This document shows, one piece after another, positions 32,066 through 40,306 of a stretch of DNA of 64,000 bases. The translations under genes were made by a program, and so were the position numbers. The stretch is from CAZSDU01 sp963662525 (GTDB lineage: Bacteria > Bacteroidota > Bacteroidia > Bacteroidales > FEN-979), in assembly GCA_963662525.1 (NCBI GenBank), contig OY759717.1:2294001-2358000 (forward strand). Reading direction: 5' to 3'. The notes beneath the pieces are model-generated. The model saw nothing but the letters and a program-made list of their open reading frames with translations. It was not told the origin of the DNA and did no database searches. Each line of letters begins with the position of its first letter. Position 1 is the stretch's first letter.

Positions 32066-33279
32066 TTAATAAACAAAAAATCCTGACCCGGACCATTCTG
32101 CTGGTTTCTTTCGTGAGCCTTTTCACCGATGTTGCCAGCGAAATGCTGTATCCTGTCATGCCTGTTTACCTTCGATCCATTGGGTTTTCCATCATGCTTA
32201 TCGGGATCCTTGAAGGTGTTGCTGAAGCTACAGCAGGTCTGAGCAAGGGATATTTCGGACAGCTTTCTGATAAAACGATGAAAAGGGTTCCATTTGTGAG
32301 GGCCGGCTATATCATGAGCGCTTTTTCAAAACCCATGATGGCTCTTTTTACTTTCCCGTGGTGGATCTTTTTTGCCCGTACCCTTGACCGTTTCGGGAAA
32401 GGCATCCGGACATCAGCCAGAGATGCCATGCTGAGTGATGAAACAACACCTGAACATAAGGGAAAAGTTTTTGGATTTCACCGATCCATGGATACTATTG
32501 GAGCGGCCATTGGCCCCGTTTTCGCTTTAGTTTTCCTTTATTTTTATCCGGAGCAATACATCTGGCTCTTTTTCATCGCTTTTTTTCCCGGACTCATTGC
32601 TATAGCTCTGACATTTTTACTGAAAGATAACTCACCAGCTCGTCAGCTCGCCAACTCACCAGCTCACCAGCTCACCAACTCACCAACTTCCATAGGTTTC
32701 TTTTCCTATATGAAATACTGGTCCATGTCTACTCCTGCTTACCGTTACCTGGTAGTCGGTTTGCTGATTTTTACCTTGTTTAACAGCTCTGATGCCTTCC
32801 TGCTTCTGGCATTGAAAGAACATCATTTATCGGATGCCATGATGATAGGTGTCTATATTTTTTATAATCTGGTATATGCCCTGTTCTCTTATCCGCTTGG
32901 CGCCCTGGCTGATAAAATCGGGCTGAAAACCATGTTGATCAGTGGATTGTTGCTGTTTGCCATTGTTTACTCCTGCATGGGATTTGCCAGTTCCCTGTTC
33001 CTCTTTGTGATATTGTTTTTCCTTTATGGCATTTATGCTGCCTCAACCGAAGGAATTTCCAAAGCGCTCCTCTCGAATATGGCAAAAAAGGAAGATGTGG
33101 CAACGGCAATAGGTTTCTATACCAGTTTTGCCAGTATTTTCACTCTTCTGGCCAGCAGTCTGGCTGGAGTGCTATGGTTCACAGCTGGTCCTCAAGTAAT
33201 GTTTATGATATCAGGAGCAGGAGTTTTTTTAGTTGTGATATACCTGTCGGTAGTTTTAATGAAAAATCCCCGGCAGTGA
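32062..33279 (+). CDS. major facilitator superfamily transporter with octamer-repeat loop
   Basis: The 405-residue protein has about 12 TM helices. SFVSLFTDVASEMLYPVMP near the N-terminus and DRFGKGIRTSARDAMLSD after TM4 mark an MFS subgroup often annotated as efflux or sugar transporters; the substrate is unknown. The central cytoplasmic loop between TM6 and TM7 reads DNSPARQLANSPAHQLTNSP, encoded by seven 8-bp repeats. The start is GTG at 32062, inside another short repeat array; no nearby ATG precedes TM1. Its stop codon lies in the loop of a terminator hairpin. Confidence 0.88.
   Translation: MVNKQKILTRTILLVSFVSLFTDVASEMLYPVMPVYLRSIGFSIMLIGILEGVAEATAGLSKGYFGQLSDKTMKRVPFVRAGYIMSAFSKPMMALFTFPWWIFFARTLDRFGKGIRTSARDAMLSDETTPEHKGKVFGFHRSMDTIGAAIGPVFALVFLYFYPEQYIWLFFIAFFPGLIAIALTFLLKDNSPARQLANSPAHQLTNSPTSIGFFSYMKYWSMSTPAYRYLVVGLLIFTLFNSSDAFLLLALKEHHLSDAMMIGVYIFYNLVYALFSYPLGALADKIGLKTMLISGLLLFAIVYSCMGFASSLFLFVILFFLYGIYAASTEGISKALLSNMAKKEDVATAIGFYTSFASIFTLLASSLAGVLWFTAGPQVMFMISGAGVFLVVIYLSVVLMKNPRQ
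32633..32688 (+). repeat. 8-bp tandem array (7 units) inside the MFS gene
   Basis: Seven exact-period octamers run from 32633 to 32688. Units include CACCAGCT (three times), CACCAACT (twice), CGTCAGCT and CGCCAACT. They encode the NSPA/QL-rich cytoplasmic loop of the transporter. Confidence 0.85.
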
Positions 33280-33293
33280 CGCACGGGGATTTT
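33263..33293. terminator. bidirectional hairpin terminator between MFS and LruC genes
   Basis: Arms AAAATCCCCG and CGGGGATTTT pair perfectly over 10 bp with an 11-nt loop. The stop codon of the MFS gene (33277-33279) is in the loop. A/T tracts flank the stem on both sides, so it could end both convergent transcripts. A near copy lies at 36662-36693. Confidence 0.65.
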
Positions 33294-33333
33294 CAACCTC
33301 AGAAAACAAAAACCACTTGATAATATTTAGCTT

Positions 33334-36300
33334 CTAATAAATATTTGATACATTTCTATAACCCGGTTTATTCATATACCAATCGGGATATAATGAACCA
33401 GATGATTGAGCCCAGTCAGCAAAATGGAGATAGGTTTGCACGATATCGGCTTTCTCAACAGGGTAATCAAAGTCAACAGGAACTTCCATGGCCCATGGTA
33501 ATCCGGTTTGTGAACGGTAATAAAGATTCTGGGCAGGAATTGACCCATCGTCCAGGCTTCCGAAAAATACCGGATTGGCAAGTACTGTTGGAGGCTGATC
33601 CTTCAGATGTACTTCTTTTGACCGATCCTGATTAACAAAAATAAAGGGGTTATAAGGAGGCGTGCCAATACTGGTCTGAGGGGTGGAAAGATGCATCGTT
33701 ACGGTCTGTTCCTGAGTTTGAACAGTAAATCCGCCGTGTACTGTATTCGCCAGTGCACCGCCTAAGACATTGTTTACGGCATCAAATGGAATAATTACAG
33801 TGTTGTTGACATGTCCTGATTCGTAACCCTTTGGATCAATATTGACGGATGACCCCATTTTAATACAACCCGTCACGCTGGCGATATTTGCCGATGCAGT
33901 ATTAAATGACACTCCGAACCCATTATTATAGGATGCTCCAGCGGCTTTAATTTTAAATCTGGCAATCAGGTCAACGACTTTGTTCTGGGCATTGGTGACA
34001 ATCTTGTAGTTGAAGTTGACGACAAGGTCGTTGAAATCATAATCACCATAAGCAGGCCAGAGATCTTCAAAGGCATAGGATCCATAATCTGTTTCATTGG
34101 GGTAATAAGAGTTGAATGCACGGGTAGGATCCAGGGGATATGCATCCTGGCTATCGGGCACGCCATCTCCATCAGTATCTATTATGACAGGATTAACAAT
34201 GGTAATCACCAGGGTTTTACTATCTGTTCCTGCTGAATTCGTTGCTGTTAGCGGAACGTTAGTTACTCCTGCAGATGTTGGTATACCAGAAATAATATGA
34301 GTTGCAGGATCGAAACTAAGTCCAGGAGGAAGATTTGTTGCAGTAAAAGTGATGGGTTGTGTACCCTCAGCGGTAATAGTGTAACTGAAGGCCTGGTTTT
34401 TAACACTGGCAGCTGTCAGTGAACTGGTAATAACAGGTGGCTGAGGCCCGGCGATAATGGTAATGACAAGTATCTTGGAATCATTTCCATATTCATTGGT
34501 GGCAGTTAAAGTGACATCTGTAACCCCTACCTGTGAAGGTGCACCATTAATGGAATGAGTATTCGGGTTAAAACTAAGTCCCGGAGGAAGGTTGGTGGCA
34601 TTGTAGGTAATCGGTGAAGAACCGGATGCAGATACAGTATAAGTTAAAAACTGCTGTCCTGTTACTCCGTTGGCTGTTAACGCGCTGTTAATAGATGGCG
34701 GGGTTCCAATCGTGAGAACCAGGGTTTTATTATCTGTCCCTGCATTGTTAGTGGCCGATAATGGTATGTTATTGACCCCGGCGACATTAGGTGTTCCGGT
34801 GATCTGATGAGTGGTCGAATTATAGGTTAGCCCGGCCGGCAGATTGGTCGCATTATAAGAGATTGGGCTGGTTCCACTGGCTTCAATAGTATAAGTGAAA
34901 GACTGGTTTACCGGAGTCTTAGCCGAAAGCACAGAAGTAATTACCGGAGGAGTTCCCGGGGAGGTGACGGTGAAGACAAGCGTCTTGGTATCTATGCCAA
35001 CCAGATTATCGGCTGTAAGTATTATATTCGTCGTGCCCACCACTGTCGGAGTTCCGCTGATTGTATGAGTTGTAGCGTTATAGGAGAGCCCGGCTGGAAG
35101 GTTGGTGGCATTAAAAGTGATAGGATCGGTTCCTGTCGCAGTGATGACATGGGGCGTGATGGCCTGGTTTTGTAAGCCAGCAGCCACCAGCGAACTGGTA
35201 ATGACCGGTGGCTGGGGAGCGTTACAATCCTGGGCAGGAATGGTATAGCCGGGATCATGCCAGGTTATATTTGGCCCGAAGGTACCGTTTTTTGGACTGA
35301 TTGTCGGTGCCCATAAGTCAATGTACCCGGTCAAGTAAGCAGCAGAAGTCTTACTTGTTCCATTGATTCCATGGATCTGTGATCCCTGGGAAGAAGGTCC
35401 GTAAACGTCTCCCTGGATATCGAAAGTTCCTGTTTCAATCAGGCTTTGCAATCCAAGAGATGCATATCCCTGTCCGGAAATGCTAGTTTTTCCGATTACT
35501 TTGATGAAAGCATTGGCCTGATTGACAAGGCCGGGGTTGGATTGGGTACCGGTAACGATCTGGAATGCAGTATTTTTAACTGAATTTACATAAAGCTGAC
35601 AATAATTAATAATCCTCCCGTTATCCTGAGTTTGGGCATCTTCGATCACCGTAAAATGATAATAATTGGTCAGGATACCTTTCACATTTAAACCATTGGA
35701 AACAGTGAATGTGCCCCAGTTGGTGAATGTGCCGCCTTCTTTAAGGTTGAAAGTTTTATTATTACCGGATTGTGCAAAATTCGCCGTTCCGTAATTTTCA
35801 ATATCTGCATAAATGTTTGCTACCGGAACCGTGACAAGACCGGAAGGGGAAACAATCAGGGTCCCGTTTCCAATTAATCCAGTAATATTGGCTGTTCCGC
35901 AGACCCTCAAAACACCACCTGCATTAATAGTCATATTAAGGGTGACAGAAATGCCAGGCTGAACAACATAGATCTGTCCTGAATTGACGGTATATGTTCC
36001 GGATGAGGTGATCGGGGTGCCTGTATTGCAGTCATTGCTTTCAATGGCATTTCCTGATTTTACATTACTTTGACCAAAGATATAGTTGAATGTTTTTCCG
36101 GCAATTGGAACAGCTACATATTCGGTAAGGCCCAAGGGTGTGACTTTGCCAACCCAGAGTTCCTTTAATCGCGTCGGAACTCTCAGATTCGTTTTGTATT
36201 GCAGGGTATTATCTGTTCCGCCGCTTACGATCAGTTTCCCCCCCTGGGCAGGGTTATCCTGGAATATCTGGATGAGGAAGAAAGTTTCCTGTCCAGGATT

Positions 36301-36498
36301 GCCGACACCGATATTCACATCGAGATCGATAAAATTATCAAATCTGAAGCCGGGTTGGATCTTCAACTCTGTAAAATGCTCTGGGGAGGTAGGGTTATCC
36401 GGGTTAAGCGTCTTCCGGCAACCGGATTGGAACATCAGTGATCCTGCTGAAAAAAGCAGGATGATGGTGAATGCTGAAAATTTGGAAATGGTTTTCAT
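33334..36498 (-). CDS. LruC-domain lipoprotein with four Ig-like (He_PIG) repeats
   Basis: I chose the ATG at 36498, which opens a lipoprotein signal peptide with lipobox FQSGC (1054 residues); upstream Met codons add a non-signal extension. After an N-terminal domain shared with the next gene comes a region rich in T/G/N that looks like beta-helix. Four tandem repeats of about 85 residues follow, with the hallmark ATNLPPGLSFNPNTHSI, typical of putative Ig (He_PIG) domains. The C-terminus is an LruC domain, opening DTDGDGVPDSQDAYPLDPTR with a calcium-binding-like loop. It is probably surface- or periplasm-exposed; function is unknown. Confidence 0.9.
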   Translation of the reverse strand: MKTISKFSAFTIILLFSAGSLMFQSGCRKTLNPDNPTSPEHFTELKIQPGFRFDNFIDLDVNIGVGNPGQETFFLIQIFQDNPAQGGKLIVSGGTDNTLQYKTNLRVPTRLKELWVGKVTPLGLTEYVAVPIAGKTFNYIFGQSNVKSGNAIESNDCNTGTPITSSGTYTVNSGQIYVVQPGISVTLNMTINAGGVLRVCGTANITGLIGNGTLIVSPSGLVTVPVANIYADIENYGTANFAQSGNNKTFNLKEGGTFTNWGTFTVSNGLNVKGILTNYYHFTVIEDAQTQDNGRIINYCQLYVNSVKNTAFQIVTGTQSNPGLVNQANAFIKVIGKTSISGQGYASLGLQSLIETGTFDIQGDVYGPSSQGSQIHGINGTSKTSAAYLTGYIDLWAPTISPKNGTFGPNITWHDPGYTIPAQDCNAPQPPVITSSLVAAGLQNQAITPHVITATGTDPITFNATNLPAGLSYNATTHTISGTPTVVGTTNIILTADNLVGIDTKTLVFTVTSPGTPPVITSVLSAKTPVNQSFTYTIEASGTSPISYNATNLPAGLTYNSTTHQITGTPNVAGVNNIPLSATNNAGTDNKTLVLTIGTPPSINSALTANGVTGQQFLTYTVSASGSSPITYNATNLPPGLSFNPNTHSINGAPSQVGVTDVTLTATNEYGNDSKILVITIIAGPQPPVITSSLTAASVKNQAFSYTITAEGTQPITFTATNLPPGLSFDPATHIISGIPTSAGVTNVPLTATNSAGTDSKTLVITIVNPVIIDTDGDGVPDSQDAYPLDPTRAFNSYYPNETDYGSYAFEDLWPAYGDYDFNDLVVNFNYKIVTNAQNKVVDLIARFKIKAAGASYNNGFGVSFNTASANIASVTGCIKMGSSVNIDPKGYESGHVNNTVIIPFDAVNNVLGGALANTVHGGFTVQTQEQTVTMHLSTPQTSIGTPPYNPFIFVNQDRSKEVHLKDQPPTVLANPVFFGSLDDGSIPAQNLYYRSQTGLPWAMEVPVDFDYPVEKADIVQTYLHFADWAQSSGSLYPDWYMNKPGYRNVSNIY
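34186..35213 (-). repeat. four tandem He_PIG domain repeats within the LruC gene
   Basis: Repeat starts are near 35213, 34950, 34702 and 34441, so each unit is about 250-263 bp. Shared words are PPVITS at the start, ATNLPxGLS in the middle and ATNxxGxDxKxLVxTI at the end. The paralogous neighbour lacks the whole array. Confidence 0.85.
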
Positions 36499-36661
36499 TG
36501 GTTGGTTTTTTAATTCTGGGTTGAGTGTAAATATAATAAAAAGCCAGGGTGGTGAGCAAGTACTAATTCGTAAATGTATCTGACAGCGCATAAAACGTTT
36601 CAATTCATTTTGTATCCGGGATCGTTGTAATGAATGTAAAGGTATTGATTTTTATGCAGAT

Positions 36662-36693
36662 AAAAATCCCCGGCAATGATGCTCGGGAATTTT
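36662..36693 (-). terminator. hairpin terminator of the second LruC gene
   Basis: On the minus strand the stem pairs AAAATTCCCG with CGGGGATTTT, one position being a G-U wobble, followed by T residues. It lies 18 bp after the stop at 36711. Sequence and the flanking AACCTCAGAAAA word match the terminator at 33263-33293. Confidence 0.6.
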
Positions 36694-36710
36694 AAACCTC
36701 AGAAAAAAAG

Positions 36711-38996
36711 TCAATTGGGTTTCGCGTAGATCTGTGCAGGATTTCTGTATCCGGAAAGGTTTTTATACCAGTCGGAATACTGGGAGCCGCTCGATTCTGC
36801 CCAGGCGCCGAATTTCAGGTGACCGTAGACAATTTGTACCATTTCCCAGGTATAATCAAATTTAACCGGGATGTTGATGGCCCAGGGAAGGTTGGTGCTG
36901 GTCTTGTAATACCTGCCCGTAGCCGGATTGGAATTATCATCAATAGTCCCAAAGTAATCAGGATCAGCGAGTGAAGTCGGTGGCTTATCAGGAAGATGAA
37001 CTTCAATACCCCTGCCCATATTCTTGATCAGGAATGGGTTGTAAGGAGGTGTCCCGACAGCAGCCTGTTCCTGTGGAATAGCAAAATGAAGATTGATCTT
37101 CAGACTGTCAGAAATTCCGTATAAACCATTGTTCTCGGTGTTAAAGAAAGCGCCACCGACCCTGTGGAGCACGTTATCGGCATTGTCGAATACTATAACC
37201 ACCGCCTTGGCCTGGTTGTTTTCCACACCATTGCCTCCCAGGCTGATGTATCCTTTTTGCAGACTGTACCCAGTTACTGAGGCAACCGCTCCCGGAAGCA
37301 CACCATCAAACTGCCATCCAAAGCCATTCTGCAGAAAAGCTCCCACAGCTCTTACATAGAAAGTAGGTTTCACATCCACAACCTTATTTTGCGCATTGGT
37401 GATATACCAGTAGTTGTAATCCACGACGAGGTCGTTCATATCATAATCGCCCTTCGCCGGCCAGAGATCTTCAAAAGCCAGGGATCCAAATACATTCTTA
37501 GCTGGATAATAATTGTTATATGCACGTGTGGGATCAGTAGGATAATCATCAAGGATATCCGGAACTCCGTCCCCATCGGTATCGGTAGGTTGTGGATTAT
37601 CTCCGATACCTTCAGGATTACACTCATCCTTGGGAATGTAATTGGTTATATTGGCCCAACTAACCAGGGTAGCACCATTGATGAATTTCGATGCATTCCC
37701 GTTATTGATGGTGCCATTCTGAGTAGCAAATTCAATGGATCCTTTAACTTTTGCGCCATTAATGGTAGCAGTAGTAACCTTGATGGAACTCCGGCTTCCG
37801 GAACCATTGGCATCTGAATTGAGAACCATGTTGTTAGCACTTATCTGCGATTGGTTTGAAAGGTTTAAAGTTCCACTGTTCAGACTTATAGTTTCATCCA
37901 CTTTCATGTATCCATTGTTCATGTTCAGACTGGTCGGATTAACATTCAATGATCCATGGATGATCCATTTACAATCGTTCTGGACAACACTACCAGAATT
38001 TAGATTCACGGTTTCCTGAACTTCGATTGACCCGGTATTGGTGACATTTTTATTGGCCTGGAAGGACCCGTTTACATTAAATATTCCTGTGTTAATCAGA
38101 CTACTTCCGCCATTGATGTTATAGCTTCCGCTGATTGACATGCTGCCATAATTAAATACTGGTCCGTTGGGAGAAAATGTCTGACCTATAGTAAAATCAG
38201 AAGAATAGTTCGTGATGGCCGTTGTTGACTGATTCATATTAATGCCACCATTAAAATGCGCATGGGCTGCAGAATAGATGGTAATGCTGGCACTGCCATC
38301 CATGGAAAATGAATTGCTGACATTCAGCACTCCGCTGCCTGTAACCAGGATCGAACAATTCGTACCTCCCAGGCTATTGATGCTGCTTATGTTGGCTGTA
38401 GAACAAATTTTAAGGGTACCTCCTCCATTCCAGAATTCGAAATTTATCGTTCCTGAAAATGGAGTTGTAATACAATAGGTTTTCCCATTTTTGATAGTAA
38501 CCGAATTACCAGTTACTGTAACATCACAACCAGATGTGCAATCCGGTTCATTCGTGGCATAGCTTTCCTTTACCGCACTGCTGGCTGAAAAGGTATAGTT
38601 TATATTATCTTCAACGTTTACCCCGGCAACTTGTATATTGCCATCCCCGTAATCCAACTGAAGATAGATTTGTTTCAAAGCTGTCGGTACCCTGAGCCTG
38701 GTGTCGAAAGGGAAATTATAACCTGCCGATCCGGTTAGCAGCACCAGCCCGTCATCAGCGGGATTCCCGTTATAGATAGTCACTTTTGCAAGTTTTCCAA
38801 CATAATTTGGAAAATTTGAAGCAATGGAAACAGTAACTTCACGGGAAGACTCCCAGTTGAAGCTGGCTGCCACTTTTAGATCTTCCATCTTTTTTGGTTT
38901 GCCTGAATTGTCGTCAGGAATGGACTTCCGACAAGCGGAAAAGGAAAATGCCAGTAAAGTTGAAAGTATTGTCAGTACTATTTTCTGAGATTTCAT
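36711..38996 (-). CDS. LruC-domain lipoprotein (paralogue of the preceding gene)
   Basis: The 761-residue protein starts with a lipoprotein signal peptide (MKSQKIVLTILSTLLAFSFS, Cys in FSACRK). It shares its plan with the downstream gene: an N-terminal domain (MEDLKVAASFNW), a Cys-containing segment (LKICSTANISS versus LRVCGTANITG), a long Ser/Asn-rich region with INGGS-like repeats suggesting a beta-helix, and the LruC domain opening DTDGDGVPDILDDYPTDPTR. It lacks the four He_PIG repeats. C-termini are similar (SSGSQYSDWYKN versus SSGSLYPDWYMN). A likely cell-surface or periplasmic lipoprotein of unknown role. Confidence 0.88.
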   Translation of the reverse strand: MKSQKIVLTILSTLLAFSFSACRKSIPDDNSGKPKKMEDLKVAASFNWESSREVTVSIASNFPNYVGKLAKVTIYNGNPADDGLVLLTGSAGYNFPFDTRLRVPTALKQIYLQLDYGDGNIQVAGVNVEDNINYTFSASSAVKESYATNEPDCTSGCDVTVTGNSVTIKNGKTYCITTPFSGTINFEFWNGGGTLKICSTANISSINSLGGTNCSILVTGSGVLNVSNSFSMDGSASITIYSAAHAHFNGGINMNQSTTAITNYSSDFTIGQTFSPNGPVFNYGSMSISGSYNINGGSSLINTGIFNVNGSFQANKNVTNTGSIEVQETVNLNSGSVVQNDCKWIIHGSLNVNPTSLNMNNGYMKVDETISLNSGTLNLSNQSQISANNMVLNSDANGSGSRSSIKVTTATINGAKVKGSIEFATQNGTINNGNASKFINGATLVSWANITNYIPKDECNPEGIGDNPQPTDTDGDGVPDILDDYPTDPTRAYNNYYPAKNVFGSLAFEDLWPAKGDYDMNDLVVDYNYWYITNAQNKVVDVKPTFYVRAVGAFLQNGFGWQFDGVLPGAVASVTGYSLQKGYISLGGNGVENNQAKAVVIVFDNADNVLHRVGGAFFNTENNGLYGISDSLKINLHFAIPQEQAAVGTPPYNPFLIKNMGRGIEVHLPDKPPTSLADPDYFGTIDDNSNPATGRYYKTSTNLPWAINIPVKFDYTWEMVQIVYGHLKFGAWAESSGSQYSDWYKNLSGYRNPAQIYAKPN

Positions 38997-39022
38997 AGAA
39001 TTATTTTTTGCAAAACTATATA

Positions 39023-39055
39023 CAAAGATAGGTTATAAAAAGCGATAATTAGCAA
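39023..39055 (-). promoter_or_regulatory. candidate promoter for the LruC gene
   Basis: On the minus strand a TTG (39055-39053) is followed after 22 bp by TATCTTTG (39030-39023), a match to TAnnTTTG. The ATG at 38996 is 26 bp downstream. Confidence 0.45.
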
Positions 39056-39164
39056 CTGGCTGCTTTTCCATGGTATATGTCGTGTTAAACTTTGTTTCTG
39101 TTTTTCCTATACTTTTAATTCTCTGATCGTGGTTTGACGAACTGTCATAGAATTAAATAATCAG

Positions 39165-39172
39165 TAACTTTG
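39165..39172 (+). promoter_or_regulatory. candidate -7 promoter element for mnmA
   Basis: TAACTTTG (then CAG) matches TAnnTTTG. It includes the first possible TTG start at 39170, implying that translation begins downstream. Confidence 0.4.
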
Positions 39173-39190
39173 CAGCTCATTTTTAATACA

Positions 39191-40273
39191 TTGTCAGAAA
39201 AATCGAAAGTAATCGTCGGACTGAGCGGAGGAGTTGATTCTTCTGTGGCCGCTTATCTCCTCAGGCAGCAAGGTTACCATGTTACCGGTGTAACTATGGC
39301 TATCTGGGACGGGCAATACCAATCTAGCGGTAAACATGCCTGTTACGGTCCTGATGAACAGCAGGAGATACAGGGAGCCAAAGCAGTGGCTGATAAACTG
39401 GGCATTGAACATCATGTTTTTGACTGCTCTGTTGCCTATAAAGAATCTGTTTTACAGTATTTTAAATCGGAATATCTTGCCGGCCGAACACCCAATCCTT
39501 GCATCAAATGCAACCAGTTGATAAAATTCGGTCTTCTGCCTAAAATGGCTGAAAAAGAGGGACTTTTATTCGACTTCTTTGCCACCGGGCATTATGCCAG
39601 GAGTGAATGGAATGAAGAAAAGAAAAGATTCCTTCTCTTGAAAGCAGCCGATCCTAAAAAAGATCAGACCTATTTTATTTATCGTCTGAATCAGGAGCAG
39701 CTTTCGAAGATATTACTCCCCCTGGGGGAATATGAAAAATCAGATATCAAAGCTATGGCTCGTGAGGTAGGAATTACGGTAGAAGATATTGAAGAGAGCC
39801 AGGATTTTTACGGAGGAGATTATAAGGATCTCCTGGATATCCCTGAGAACCCCGGAGACATTGTTGATCTGGAAGGTAAGGTTCTGGGTCACCATCAGGG
39901 AATCTGGAATTATACCATTGGCCAGCGTAAAGGACTGGGAATTGCTTATTCCGAACCTTTGTATGTGATAGCGCTCGATCAAGAGCTGAATACAGTCATT
40001 GTTGGCACCCGAAAGGAAACCTATAATGCCGTCTTCGTTGTTACTGATCTGAACTGGATATCAATAGAGAAATTAGAATATCCGATGGAGGTTCATTGTA
40101 AAATCCGTTCGGCACAAAAAGAGAAGGAAGCCCTGATCGAGCCGATGGAAAACGGAGAAGTAATGGTTGCTTTTTTTCATCCCAATGACAGTATCACTCC
40201 GGGACAATCTGCCGTATTTTATGATGGAGAAGTGGTGGTAGGGGGAGGAATTATTAAATCAATCAGAAATTAG
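39191..40273 (+). CDS. mnmA: tRNA 2-thiouridine(34) synthase
   Basis: MnmA adenylates and thiolates U34 in tRNA for Lys, Glu and Gln. GLSGGVDSSVAAYLL is the PP-loop, the catalytic cysteines are in NPCIKCNQ and in the HACYGPDE region, and WNYTIGQRKGLGIA belongs to the C-terminal domains. There is no ATG before the PP-loop, and a stop at 39158-39160 limits the frame. I chose TTG at 39191, giving MSEKSKVIVGLSGGVDSS (360 residues), because the TTG at 39170 overlaps a -7 element. The stop codon lies at the edge of a 7-bp repeat array. Confidence 0.94.
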   Translation: MSEKSKVIVGLSGGVDSSVAAYLLRQQGYHVTGVTMAIWDGQYQSSGKHACYGPDEQQEIQGAKAVADKLGIEHHVFDCSVAYKESVLQYFKSEYLAGRTPNPCIKCNQLIKFGLLPKMAEKEGLLFDFFATGHYARSEWNEEKKRFLLLKAADPKKDQTYFIYRLNQEQLSKILLPLGEYEKSDIKAMAREVGITVEDIEESQDFYGGDYKDLLDIPENPGDIVDLEGKVLGHHQGIWNYTIGQRKGLGIAYSEPLYVIALDQELNTVIVGTRKETYNAVFVVTDLNWISIEKLEYPMEVHCKIRSAQKEKEALIEPMENGEVMVAFFHPNDSITPGQSAVFYDGEVVVGGGIIKSIRN

Positions 40274-40291
40274 GAGTGAGGAATTGGGAAT
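40271..40291 (-). repeat. 7-bp-period array after mnmA
   Basis: On the plus strand three heptamers, TAGGAGT, GAGGAAT and TGGGAAT, run from 40271; read on the minus strand they are variants of ATTCCTM. The first unit supplies the TAG stop of mnmA. The same word forms arrays at 4523 and 45702. Confidence 0.5.
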
Positions 40292-40306
40292 AAAAAAACA
40301 GGAATT

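Noticed and set aside
36086..36583. A 165-residue open frame opposite the 5' end of the LruC gene
   Set aside because: It is antisense to a lipoprotein gene with a clear signal peptide and domains, and has no recognisable feature.
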